From Bacillota bacterium (lineage in GTDB: Bacteria > Bacillota > Clostridia > Christensenellales > Aristaeellaceae): a DNA stretch of 64,000 nucleotides. The notes beneath the pieces are model-generated. The model made no database searches. It saw nothing but the letters and a program-made list of their open reading frames with translations, and had not been told where the DNA came from. Each line of letters opens with the position of its first letter. The stretch's first letter is position 1. The stretch is from positions 310,001 to 374,000 of the forward strand of contig JAEZIN010000006.1 of NCBI GenBank assembly GCA_023436585.1, read 5' to 3'. Position numbers and translations under genes: made by a program. Positions 15,323 to 22,839 of the stretch are shown piece after piece.

Positions 15323-17200
15323 ATGGTACATCTTTCTCAAATAAAGACACCGGCCGACATCAAGCTTTGCTCCTATGAGGAGCTGGCGGCGCTTGCGCAG
15401 GAAATACGCCAGGAGATTATTATGACGGTGGCCCGCAACGGCGGCCACCTGGCTTCCAACCTGGGCGTTGTGGAGCTGACCATGGCCGTACACCGCATGT
15501 TCAACGCCCCGCAGGACAAGATCCTTTTCGATGTCGGGCATCAATGCTATGTGCACAAGCTGCTTACGGGCAGACACGCTTCCTTTTCCACACTGCGACA
15601 AACAGGTGGCGTCAGCGGGTTTCCCAAGCGGGAAGAAAGCGAATACGACTGTTTTGAAACGGGGCATGCTTCCACCGCCATATCCGCCGCGCTGGGCTAT
15701 GCGCGGGCCAGGGACATGCAGGGGGAAAAGCATCATGTAGTGGCCATCGTAGGTGACGGCGCCATGACCGGCGGGCTTTGCTATGAAGCCATGAACGACG
15801 CAGGAAACAGCAAAACGCGCCTGATCGTGATTTTGAACGACAACGAGATGTCCATCGCCCGCAATGTAGGCGCCCTGGCTACGCACCTTACCAACCTGCG
15901 GGCCAGCCGCGGATGGAACAAGGCCAAGAGGGCAGTGGAAAAGGGCTTGAAACGGCTGCCTGTCGCCGGGCCGAAAATCCACCGCTTTCTGACCATACTC
16001 AAAAACGCTTTAAAGGGACTGGTAGTGGACGAAGGCTTTTTCGCGGCGCTGGGTTTTCATTACCTGGGCCCTATTGACGGACACAACCTGCAAAACCTGG
16101 AATATACCATCGCCAGGGCCAAGGAGTTTGATGAACCCGTCTTGATCCACTGCATTACACGCAAGGGGCACGGATATCATCAGGCGGAAAAGAAGCCTGA
16201 GGCATACCATGGCACGCCGCCCTTTTTCCTGGACAGCGGTGAAATGCGCAAGCAGCCCAGCCGCCCATCCTACGGAGAGATCGCCGCGCAGGAATTGGTG
16301 CATTCTGCCTCCAGGGAAGAAAAAACCATTGTGATCACCGCCGCCATGCCCGGCGGTACGGGCATGCACCTGTTTGCAGGGGCCTTCCCGGCAAGGATGC
16401 TGGATGTGGGCATCGCGGAGCAGCATGCCGTCACGTTATCGGCCGGGCTTGCCTCCGGCGGCATGAAGCCGTATTTCGCCGTGTACGCCTCCTTCCTGCA
16501 GCGGGGCTATGACCAGGTGCTGCATGATGTGTGCCTTCAAAATCTGCCGGTATGCCTCCTGCTGGACAGGGCCGGCCTGTCGGGGGACGACGGCGCTACC
16601 CATCACGGCATTTATGACATCGCCTATCTGAGGCATATGCCCAACATGACGCTGCTTGCCCCCAGGGATGAGCAGGAGCTCCGCCTGATGATGGATTGGA
16701 CGCGTACGCTCAAAGGCCCCTGCGCCATACGGTACCCCAGAAAATCCATCCTGCTGAATGAGTATCCCTTGGCATCCTTTACCCCCGGCAAATGGGAAGT
16801 GATGCTGGACGGTACGGACTGCGCCTTGTTGGCCGTGGGCAGCATGGTTCCCGTGGCGCTTGAAACGGCGAAAATACTGAGTACGCAGCACATCAAAGCC
16901 ATGGTGGTGAATGCGTCCTCCATAAAGCCCCTGGATGAGGAGCTGCTGAAAAGGCTTCACCGGATGCCTTTTGTGACCCTGGAGGAGCATGTATTAACCT
17001 GCGGTTTCGGAAGCGCTGTAGCAGAATATTGCATTGCCGCTCATTTGAATCCGCCGGCGGTGATGTTCGGCCTTCCGGACAGGATTATGAATCACGGCAG
17101 CCGCGAGGACCTGCTGTATTCCATTGGCCTTGTTCCGGGTCAGATCGCGGCCAGAATCAGAAGCGCATTGTCAAGCGGAACGGGAAAGGCGGCCATATGA
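15323..17200 (+). CDS. dxs: 1-deoxy-D-xylulose-5-phosphate synthase
   Basis: Thiamine-diphosphate enzyme that condenses pyruvate and glyceraldehyde-3-phosphate, the first step of the MEP isoprenoid pathway. At 625 residues it has normal length. Motifs: HLASNLGVVELTMAVH, DVGHQCYVHKLLTGR, the ThDP site GDGAMTGGLCYEAMNDAG ending in LNDNEMSI, and the transketolase half with DVGIAEQHAVTLSAGLA. AAGGAG lies four bases before ATG 15323. The stop overlaps the start of tlyA (ATGA), a pairing conserved across Firmicutes. Confidence 0.97.
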   Translation: MVHLSQIKTPADIKLCSYEELAALAQEIRQEIIMTVARNGGHLASNLGVVELTMAVHRMFNAPQDKILFDVGHQCYVHKLLTGRHASFSTLRQTGGVSGFPKREESEYDCFETGHASTAISAALGYARARDMQGEKHHVVAIVGDGAMTGGLCYEAMNDAGNSKTRLIVILNDNEMSIARNVGALATHLTNLRASRGWNKAKRAVEKGLKRLPVAGPKIHRFLTILKNALKGLVVDEGFFAALGFHYLGPIDGHNLQNLEYTIARAKEFDEPVLIHCITRKGHGYHQAEKKPEAYHGTPPFFLDSGEMRKQPSRPSYGEIAAQELVHSASREEKTIVITAAMPGGTGMHLFAGAFPARMLDVGIAEQHAVTLSAGLASGGMKPYFAVYASFLQRGYDQVLHDVCLQNLPVCLLLDRAGLSGDDGATHHGIYDIAYLRHMPNMTLLAPRDEQELRLMMDWTRTLKGPCAIRYPRKSILLNEYPLASFTPGKWEVMLDGTDCALLAVGSMVPVALETAKILSTQHIKAMVVNASSIKPLDEELLKRLHRMPFVTLEEHVLTCGFGSAVAEYCIAAHLNPPAVMFGLPDRIMNHGSREDLLYSIGLVPGQIAARIRSALSSGTGKAAI

Positions 17201-18009
17201 GCACAAAGGAACGGGCTGATGTAGCCCTTGTCAGGCGCGGCCTTTCGGAAAGCCGGGAAAAAGCCCAGGCGCAGATCATGGCAGGCATGGTGTTTTCCCA
17301 ACTGCGAAAAATTCAAAAACCTTCGGATACGGTAGGGGAAAACGAGCCGCTGTCGCTGAAAGGCAGCGTGCATCCTTTTGTCAGCCGCGGAGGATTGAAG
17401 CTGGAAAAAGCGTTGGATGCGTTTGAGGCCGATGTGAAAACCGCGGTGGCCATGGACATAGGCGCGGCCACCGGCGGCTTTACCGATGTGCTTTTGCGCC
17501 GTGGCGCCAGCCATGTGTATGCCATTGATGTGGGATATGGGCAGCTTGACTGGGAAATCCGCAAGGACCCGCGGGTGACCGTGATGGAGCGCACCAATGC
17601 CCGTTACCTGAAACAGGAGCAATTCGAACCAAGGCCGACCTTGACGGTGATGGACGTTTCCTTTATTTCCATCCGCTTGATCCTGCCTGTCGCGGCCGGG
17701 ATCATGGGGGATTCGGGACGGTTCTATACGCTGATCAAACCGCAGTTCGAGGCCGGAAAGGACAGGGTGGGCAAAAAGGGCGTAGTGCGCGACCCGAGTG
17801 TGCATGAGGCTGTTCTTTGCGAAATCTTCGATTTTGCCCCCACCTTCGGCTACCATGTGCAAGGCTTGACGTATTCGCCCATCACCGGTCCGGAGGGCAA
17901 TGTGGAATTCCTTGCCCATATCGCACCGGCGCAGGGACAATATGATGCGATAACGAGGGAAAACATTAAAAAAATCGTGGAAGAAGCGCATTTCACGCTA
18001 AAAAAGTAG
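17197..18009 (+). CDS. tlyA: TlyA-family rRNA (2'-O-ribose) methyltransferase
   Basis: A 270-residue fusion of an N-terminal S4 RNA-binding domain (RADVALVRRGLSESREKAQ) and an FtsJ-like Rossmann methyltransferase: SAM-binding DIGAATGGFTDVLL, then DVGYGQL, and the catalytic Lys in LIKPQFEAGKD. Family members 2'-O-methylate 16S and 23S rRNA cytidines; older names call them hemolysin A. It overlaps the dxs stop by four bases. The next gene, nadK, has its own promoter. Confidence 0.94.
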   Translation: MSTKERADVALVRRGLSESREKAQAQIMAGMVFSQLRKIQKPSDTVGENEPLSLKGSVHPFVSRGGLKLEKALDAFEADVKTAVAMDIGAATGGFTDVLLRRGASHVYAIDVGYGQLDWEIRKDPRVTVMERTNARYLKQEQFEPRPTLTVMDVSFISIRLILPVAAGIMGDSGRFYTLIKPQFEAGKDRVGKKGVVRDPSVHEAVLCEIFDFAPTFGYHVQGLTYSPITGPEGNVEFLAHIAPAQGQYDAITRENIKKIVEEAHFTLKK

Positions 18010-18017
18010 AATTATGC

Positions 18018-18035
18018 ATTGAATGATTATGCATT
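18018..18035. promoter_or_regulatory. Putative ArgR (AhrC) operator upstream of nadK-argR
   Basis: ATTGAATGATTATGCATT matches the ARG-box pattern WNTGAATWWWWATTCANW at 16 of 18 positions, with both TGAAT and AT-CA half-sites. It overlaps the -35 (18019-18024), where bound ArgR would block RNA polymerase. The 10-mer ATTATGCATT also occurs directly repeated at 18011-18020 and 18026-18035. argR is the second gene of this transcript. Confidence 0.6.
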
Positions 18036-18047
18036 CCATGCTATACT
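18019..18047 (+). promoter_or_regulatory. Sigma-A-like promoter of nadK-argR
   Basis: TTGAAT (18019-18024), 17 bases, TATACT (18042-18047), with an extended -10 TG at 18039-18040. Start of transcription near 18054, about 20 bases before the nadK ATG. Confidence 0.75.
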
Positions 18048-18072
18048 GAATTACCAAGGATAGGGGATTTTC

Positions 18073-18921
18073 ATGCTGCTTAAAAAGGTCCTCCTGACCA
18101 TGCATCCCTCCAAGCCGCTGGGGAACGGGGTTGTGGAGCGGGCTGTCGGCGTTTTCCAGGACGCCGGCATATCTGTATGCGTGGAAGCATGCATGAATAG
18201 CCATCTTAGTATGCACTTGCCGGGTATTGACCCATCCGAAGGACTGGATGGCTGCGACGCTGTTATTTCCCTGGGCGGGGACGGGACGCTTTTGCGGGCC
18301 ATGCAGTACGCCATGAGGGCGGATGTACCTCTATTAGGCATCAATATGGGGCGGGTGGGGTTTCTTACCGAGATCGAGCCTAACCAGATGGAAGAATCGG
18401 TGAAGAAACTGTGTGAAGGCGCATTCTACATTGAGGAGCGCATGCTTCTTTCCGTCAGGGTCAATGGGGAAAATCCCATATTAGCCTTAAACGACGCGGT
18501 GGTCAACCGCGGATCCAGACTGATCGCTATCAACGCTTACATTTCCGATGATCTGATTGGCCGCTATATGGCTGACGGCATGATCGTAGCAAGCCCTACT
18601 GGTTCCACCGGTTATTCTCTTTCCGCGGGCGGTCCCGTTATCAGCCCGGATGTGAAATGCATGGTGGTTTCACCTATTTGTCCGCATACCTTGCAGCACA
18701 GGCCCGTGGTTGTTTCGGCCACAGATACGGTCCGGCTTCAATTGGATGGTGAGGATGGACAAGGCATCTATCTTACCATCGACGGGCAGACCACCTTGCC
18801 GCTGAACGGACGGGACACAATCTATGTCACATGTGCGGAGAAGACGGGTAAGCTGATCCGCCTGAGCAAACCGCATTTTTTCACACTCGTCCGGGAAAAA
18901 CTCACCGAATGGAGCCGGTAG
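18073..18921 (+). CDS. nadK: NAD kinase
   Basis: Phosphorylates NAD to NADP. At 282 residues it is a normal length. Motifs: the catalytic GGDGT in VISLGGDGTLLRA, GINMGRVGFLTEI, the NAD-binding NDAVVNRGS, and SPTGSTGYSLSAGGP. It lies between tlyA and argR, a conserved Firmicutes order, and should share a transcript with argR, whose SD follows about 20 bases after the nadK stop. Confidence 0.96.
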   Translation: MLLKKVLLTMHPSKPLGNGVVERAVGVFQDAGISVCVEACMNSHLSMHLPGIDPSEGLDGCDAVISLGGDGTLLRAMQYAMRADVPLLGINMGRVGFLTEIEPNQMEESVKKLCEGAFYIEERMLLSVRVNGENPILALNDAVVNRGSRLIAINAYISDDLIGRYMADGMIVASPTGSTGYSLSAGGPVISPDVKCMVVSPICPHTLQHRPVVVSATDTVRLQLDGEDGQGIYLTIDGQTTLPLNGRDTIYVTCAEKTGKLIRLSKPHFFTLVREKLTEWSR

Positions 18922-18951
18922 GTAATCAGGCCATGCCAAGGAGGAAAAGCC

Positions 18952-19401
18952 ATGAAGACTGTAAGACAGGTGGCCATTTTAGACATTATCGGGAAAAAGG
19001 ACATCGAGACGCAGGAAGAGCTTGCCGAAGAGCTGAAAAAGCAGGGCATCGTGGTGACACAGGCTACCGTTTCCAGGGACATCAAGGAGCTTCGGCTTTT
19101 AAAGGTGCTCTCCGGGAGCGGCGCTTATAAGTATGCCACGGCCGACAAGGCGGAGCATGGCTTGTCGGACAGGTTCATACGGATGTTCGCCGAATCGGTC
19201 CTCAGCATGGCCCATTCCGGCAATATGATTGTAATCAAGACGCTGTCTGGCAGCGCCAACGTGGCGGCTGAGGCAGTGGATAATCTCCACTGGCCGGAGA
19301 TATTGGGTACCCTGGCGGGAGACAATACCATTTTCCTGGTGATCAGGAATCAGGAAGAAGTGGAAGTTGTATTGAAGCGCATGCAGGAAATGATGCGGTA
19401 G
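18952..19401 (+). CDS. argR: Arginine repressor ArgR/AhrC
   Basis: A 149-residue arginine-sensing regulator. The N-terminal winged helix includes the recognition part QATVSRDIKELRL; the C-terminal domain carries the arginine-binding, hexamer-forming GTLAGDNTIFLVIR. AAGGAGGAAAAGCC precedes ATG 18952. The 3' end is special: the last 20 bases before the final codon position (19378-19397) recur exactly at 20896-20915, beyond an AT-rich island. Here the gene ends CGG TAG; at the second copy the same reading ends CGC TGA. Either way the protein ends RMQEMMR. Confidence 0.96.
   Translation: MKTVRQVAILDIIGKKDIETQEELAEELKKQGIVVTQATVSRDIKELRLLKVLSGSGAYKYATADKAEHGLSDRFIRMFAESVLSMAHSGNMIVIKTLSGSANVAAEAVDNLHWPEILGTLAGDNTIFLVIRNQEEVEVVLKRMQEMMR
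19378..19397 (+). repeat. Left 20-bp direct repeat (att-like), inside argR
   Basis: CGCATGCAGGAAATGATGCG. Identical to 20896-20915. It encodes the RMQEMMR end of ArgR, followed by G TAG. Confidence 0.9.
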
Positions 19402-19559
19402 GTAACTTAAAACCACACAAACCGGCAATGATTACTGTAGATATTGCACAAATAGTCGAGAAAACATATCGTCTCTTTCGTGATCCTGAAGGTATAACCC
19501 TTTTCGTTTTGCCTATATTGGTATGCATGCAACAAAACAAAGTGATATTAACTTTATAT

Positions 19560-19591
19560 AACAGAGACGAGAAACATCACTCGTCTCTGTT
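19560..19591. repeat. Perfect 12-bp hairpin in the island leader
   Basis: The stem arms are 19560-19571 and 19580-19591 with an eight-base loop (AAACATCA). It is followed by TGTATATTGTAAAA rather than a T-run. It could end argR transcripts weakly, or be a structured element for the HEPN-like gene. Confidence 0.65.
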
Positions 19592-19606
19592 GTATATTGT
19601 AAAAAA

Positions 19607-19635
19607 TTGAAAATATGATATTATATTTCTAATAG
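19607..19635 (+). promoter_or_regulatory. Putative promoter of the HEPN-like gene
   Basis: TTGAAA (19607-19612), 17 bases, TAATAG (19630-19635). An alternative is TTGTAA (19597-19602) with TATTAT (19619-19624). The area is AT-rich, so such matches are easier by chance. Confidence 0.45.
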
Positions 19636-19670
19636 ATGCACGGCAATACTCTTCTGCGAGGTGTTATGAT

Positions 19671-20636
19671 ATGCATAAATCCATAGAAGAAATAGAAAAT
19701 TGGTGGTCTAGTTTCTCTGACATGATGAATCAGAGAAAGGTTGTTGCAGAAAAACACTTTTCCAATAAGTCTTGGTGCTTTGCATTTTGTGGTTTACAGG
19801 AATCTGACATAGATTGCAAACTGAATCTAAATATAAATGTTGCCATGGAATTCCGTACTATTAAGCAAAATCCAATGTATATTGAATTATCTGAAGTAAT
19901 GAAAGATAAACAGCAAGTTTCAAGAGTAGCTGGATATGCTGATCATATTACTCATGAGCTTTGTTTATATTCGATAGTCGATGATGAAGATGAATATTAT
20001 GCTAACTCAATATTTCTGGCTTATCGTATTATTGCCGCATTACGAATTCATTGTGGGCTGGACTTTATAGTTCCTATGGTCGCGAATCATTCTTGGTCTT
20101 CTATTGCTGCTTTAGAACAGGATAGTTTGAAAATACATATGATAGAAGACTATCCACGAGCTCAAATATTTGATAATAGTGAAGCATTACAAAGGACTGA
20201 TCTAGAGTGGTTGGAGAAATATTTTGTTAATGTTCTAGATTTGATTTGGAAACATCCAAGTATAAATATCGCAATTGAAGCAATATCACTTTTTCATCAA
20301 CAAGTTAGTTTAAGGATGAGCGTTATTGCGCTATGGGCAGGAATAGAAGCTATATTCGGAATAACATCAGAATTACGTTATAGATTAGCTATTGAGATAG
20401 CAGCATATCTTGAAGTAGATAATAAGGACAGAGTAAATTTATATAAGAAGATAAAGAAAATGTATGACATTCGTTCAAAGGCAGTACACGGTTCCAATAT
20501 TGATGAGAAAATCATTATCGAGCACATAAAAGAAACCAAGAGCATACTTAGACGTATACTTATAAAATCAATTGAAGCCAATAATCTTCCCTCACATGAG
20601 GAATTTGAGTATTCAGTTTTCACTGAAAGTATATAA
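19671..20636 (+). CDS. HEPN/Apea-like domain protein, single cargo gene of the island
   Basis: A 321-residue protein I do not recognise by name. The C-terminal third (from about 205) is all-helical and contains LWAGIEAIFGI, then YDIRSKAVHGSN. R268-S-K-A-V-H273 is an R-X4-H motif, the RNase signature of HEPN domains, and the surrounding pattern resembles Apea-like HEPN proteins. The N-terminal two thirds have alpha/beta character with no known motif. HEPN RNases are common in phage defence and toxin systems, so an abortive-infection role is plausible but unproven. Codon use is AT-rich, unlike all neighbours. GAGGTG lies seven bases before ATG 19671. Confidence 0.75.
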   Translation: MHKSIEEIENWWSSFSDMMNQRKVVAEKHFSNKSWCFAFCGLQESDIDCKLNLNINVAMEFRTIKQNPMYIELSEVMKDKQQVSRVAGYADHITHELCLYSIVDDEDEYYANSIFLAYRIIAALRIHCGLDFIVPMVANHSWSSIAALEQDSLKIHMIEDYPRAQIFDNSEALQRTDLEWLEKYFVNVLDLIWKHPSINIAIEAISLFHQQVSLRMSVIALWAGIEAIFGITSELRYRLAIEIAAYLEVDNKDRVNLYKKIKKMYDIRSKAVHGSNIDEKIIIEHIKETKSILRRILIKSIEANNLPSHEEFEYSVFTESI

Positions 20637-20656
20637 CCTAAAAATATGTTTAGGTT
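20635..20656 (+). terminator. Weak hairpin after the HEPN-like gene
   Basis: AACCTAAA (20635-20642), six-base loop, TTTAGGTT (20649-20656), overlapping the stop codon. The stem is AU-rich and no T-run follows, so termination is doubtful. Confidence 0.35.
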
Positions 20657-20803
20657 AACGGGATTAATCTCGCGCGTGGATTCAATTATGTAAACCTGTA
20701 TATGAACTATCTTCAAATTTTGATGTAGAAATCGTGATGCAAATTGAAAATATGGTGGAGCGTATGATCGTAGAATGTATTGTTCCAAACCTAACAAAAC
20801 ATC

Positions 20804-20832
20804 TTTACATATTTAGCTAAGGGCACTATTAT
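20804..20832 (+). promoter_or_regulatory. Outward-facing promoter at the island's right end
   Basis: TTTACA (20804-20809), 17 bases, TATTAT (20827-20832). It points out of the island at recN, which the insertion has separated from the nadK-argR transcript. Confidence 0.55.
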
Positions 20833-20848
20833 ATAGAGGTGAAAGTAA

Positions 20849-20911
20849 ATGATCACATGTATCATTTACCTCATCCGCGCTGTTTTGAATGTATCCGCAT
20901 GCAGGAAATGA
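20849..20911 (+). CDS. Possible 20-residue leader peptide before recN
   Basis: ATG 20849 has GAGGTG seven bases upstream and lies just after the outward promoter. The product would read MITCIIYLIRAVLNVSACRK, a short hydrophobic peptide. Its start codon is within the 9-bp hairpin 20845-20869, and its 3' end runs through the right 20-bp repeat. It could be fortuitous. Confidence 0.25.
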   Translation: MITCIIYLIRAVLNVSACRK

Positions 20912-20915
20912 TGCG
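20896..20915 (+). repeat. Right 20-bp direct repeat (att-like)
   Basis: Exact copy of 19378-19397. Read in the argR frame it gives R-M-Q-E-M-M-R and then TGA, which looks like the pre-insertion argR end or the equivalent from the incoming element. Confidence 0.9.
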
Positions 20916-20931
20916 CTGAAAACAGAAATAT

Positions 20932-20962
20932 TGCGCGGGTGTATACGCGCATTTTCTTTTTG
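20932..20962 (+). terminator. Hairpin terminator immediately upstream of recN
   Basis: TGCGCG (20932-20937), eight-base loop, CGCGCA (20946-20951), then TTTTCTTTTT. It probably lay between argR and recN before the island arrived and may be only partly efficient, since no promoter fits between it and the recN SD at 20967. Confidence 0.65.
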
Positions 20963-20979
20963 TCCCGGAGGAGAATGAA

Positions 20980-22713
20980 ATGCTTCTTTCTTTGTTGATA
21001 CGGAACGTTGCGTTGATCGATGAATTGACGATAACGCTCCATGAGGGTTTTCACGTGCTTACCGGCGAAACCGGCGCGGGAAAATCCATTATTGTGGATG
21101 CGGTCAACCTTGTTTTGGGCGGCCGCGCGGACCGGGAATTGATCCGCACAGGCTGTGACAAGGCTTTTGTGGAAGCGCTTTTTGATATCCGCGGCAATAC
21201 GAAGGTACAGGAACTGCTTGCCCGGCAGGAATTGGAGGCGGAGGACGGCCTGTTGTCCATATCCCGCGAAATATCCGCATCCGGCAGGAATATTTGCAGG
21301 CTGCTTGGTATGGTTGTTCCCCTGAATACGCTGCGGGAGATCACAGCCACGCTCATCGATGTGCACGGGCAGCATGAGCACCAGTATCTGATGGACGAGC
21401 ATAGGCATCTTCAGTTTCTGGACAGCTTCGGCGATTCAGCCCACCGCGAAAGGATGGAATCCGCCGCCGCCGCGCTGGAAGCGTACAAGTCGGGGGAAAG
21501 GGAATTAAGCCGCTTAACCCGGGAAAACAGCCAGCGGGAACAGCGGATGGATACGCTCCGCTTTCAGTTGCAGGAACTGAAGGCGGCTAAGCTGCAGCCG
21601 GGTGAAGAGGAATCGCTCCGCCGGGAGCTGGAAAGGCTGCGGCACAGCGTAAAGATATCCGGCGCTCTCCATAAAGCATACGAAAATGTGTATTCCGGGG
21701 CGGGCAAGCAATTAAGCGCCCTGGCCCTGATAAGGGACGCCGTTTCAGCCCTGGACGGGATCAGCGCATTGGACCCCGAGTATGAAAAGCTTCGGGACAA
21801 GATCAAGGATATGTATTTTGAGTTGGAGGACAGCGGCCTGCAATTGCGCAGCTTGTCTGAGGACTCGGCGTTTGATCCTGAAAGGAACGAACACCTGGAA
21901 GCCAGGCTGGACCTGATCCGCCGCCTGCAGCGCAAATATGGTTCCACCGTGGAGGACATCATCGCGTATACCCAAAAAATCAGCCAGGAATATGCCGCCT
22001 TCCAAAACATGGACGAAACGCTGGACCAAATGCAGGAGCGGCAAAGAAAACTGCTGGCCGCCTATAAAAAGGAAGCGCAGGCCCTAACCGCCTTAAGAAA
22101 AAGCCTGGCCGCCTGGTTTGAAAAGGAAATGGTCGCGCAGCTTCAGCAGCTTGGCATGGAAAAGACGCAATTCTCCGTGCAGTTCCTGCCCGGCTCAACA
22201 GAGGATGTGCCGGTGGATGAGGTTGCCTTTTTGATTTCTCCCAACCCCGGAGAACCGCTAAAGCCCCTGTCGAAGATTGCCTCCGGCGGTGAATTATCCC
22301 GCCTGATGCTGGCCATCAAATCCATCGCGGCGCAGCAGGGGCTGGTTCCTACCATGATTTTTGACGAAATTGATACTGGCATCAGCGGCAAGATCGCCCA
22401 GGTAGTCGCCGAGAAGATGGCCGGAATCTCCGCGTACCGCCAGGTTTTGTGCGTAACACACCTGCATCAGATTGCTGCTATGGCAGATTTTCATTATCTG
22501 GTGGAGAAAAGCGTGCAAGGGGAGAGGACATACACGAATATGCAGGAGCTGGACCAGCACGGGCGGGAGAAGGAACTGGCCCGTATGGTGGGAGGGTCGG
22601 GCACAGAGAACGATTCCGGGCTTGCGCATGCCAGAAGCATGCTAAAATATTCCGCGGATGTCAAGGCGGGGATCGCCGACGAAAAAAAGAAAACAACTTC
22701 TGATTTTGTATAG
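20980..22713 (+). CDS. recN: DNA repair protein RecN
   Basis: SMC-like ATPase that acts early in double-strand-break repair. At 577 residues it has normal length. The N-terminal half-site carries Walker A GETGAGKS; residues about 160-370 are two coiled-coil arms rich in Arg/Glu; the C-terminal half-site has the ABC signature ASGGELSRLMLAIK and Walker B with MIFDEIDTGISG. The SD is GGAGGAG six bases before ATG. Normally next to argR; here the island lies between them. Confidence 0.96.
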   Translation: MLLSLLIRNVALIDELTITLHEGFHVLTGETGAGKSIIVDAVNLVLGGRADRELIRTGCDKAFVEALFDIRGNTKVQELLARQELEAEDGLLSISREISASGRNICRLLGMVVPLNTLREITATLIDVHGQHEHQYLMDEHRHLQFLDSFGDSAHRERMESAAAALEAYKSGERELSRLTRENSQREQRMDTLRFQLQELKAAKLQPGEEESLRRELERLRHSVKISGALHKAYENVYSGAGKQLSALALIRDAVSALDGISALDPEYEKLRDKIKDMYFELEDSGLQLRSLSEDSAFDPERNEHLEARLDLIRRLQRKYGSTVEDIIAYTQKISQEYAAFQNMDETLDQMQERQRKLLAAYKKEAQALTALRKSLAAWFEKEMVAQLQQLGMEKTQFSVQFLPGSTEDVPVDEVAFLISPNPGEPLKPLSKIASGGELSRLMLAIKSIAAQQGLVPTMIFDEIDTGISGKIAQVVAEKMAGISAYRQVLCVTHLHQIAAMADFHYLVEKSVQGERTYTNMQELDQHGREKELARMVGGSGTENDSGLAHARSMLKYSADVKAGIADEKKKTTSDFV

Positions 22714-22721
22714 AATTCCGC

Positions 22722-22752
22722 TTGCCATAATGGGGGTAACCTATGATATAAT
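22722..22752 (+). promoter_or_regulatory. Promoter of the rnf operon
   Basis: TTGCCA (22722-22727), 19 bases, consensus TATAAT (22747-22752) with extended -10 TG (22744-22745). The spacer is long, but the extended -10 compensates. Confidence 0.6.
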
Positions 22753-22839
22753 CATGTGTGTGAAATTATTCGTTCGATACTGGTTATACTTCACAAGAAT
22801 AAGGCTTTTTTTTTGCTGGTGAAGGGAGGACTTTTGTCC

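Larger units (their letters stand above)
19402..19670 (+). promoter_or_regulatory. Leader region of the island upstream of the HEPN-like gene
   Basis: 269 bases. It holds an imperfect direct repeat, CGAGAAAACATATCGTCTCT (19457-19476) and a near copy at 19568-19588. The second copy forms a perfect 12-bp hairpin, AACAGAGACGAG (19560-19571) with CTCGTCTCTGTT (19580-19591). A 60-codon open frame (19428-19610) crosses it but has no SD and no recognisable product. Confidence 0.55.
19378..20915. mobile_element. Putative small genomic island inserted at the argR 3' end
   Basis: A 20-bp direct repeat (19378-19397 and 20896-20915) brackets DNA that is much more AT-rich than its surroundings (line 20161-20220 is 20/60 G+C; line 21181-21240 is 33/60). 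The unit is 1,518 bp from repeat to repeat. It separates argR from recN, which are normally close. Inside are one HEPN-like gene, a repeat/hairpin leader, a remnant open frame and an outward promoter. No integrase or transposase is seen. The repeat has 5-bp inverted ends (CGCAT, 10 bases, ATGCG). Insertion that rebuilds the host gene end is typical of site-specific integration. Confidence 0.7.
20637..20979 (+). other. Gene-poor stretch between the HEPN-like gene and recN
   Basis: 343 bases. Contents: the hairpin at 20635-20656; an open frame without a good start (20668-20820, ending in VMQIENMVERMIVEC and NLTKHLYIFS) that may be a gene remnant; a promoter at 20804-20832; a well-spaced SD and ATG for a 20-codon peptide (20849-20911); a 9-bp hairpin (GTAAATGAT 20845-20853 with ATCATTTAC 20861-20869); the right 20-bp repeat; and a terminator at 20932-20962. 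Confidence 0.6.

Noticed and set aside
19428..19610. 60-codon open frame in the island leader as a partner gene of the HEPN-like protein
   Set aside because: No SD, crosses the hairpin and both repeat copies, and the product shows no domain. Kept only as part of the leader description.
20686..20696. TTATGTAAACC, 10 of 11 bases identical to the right arm of the Bacillus dif site
   Set aside because: The left arm does not match, it is not at the island borders, and one such match is expected by chance in a window of this size.
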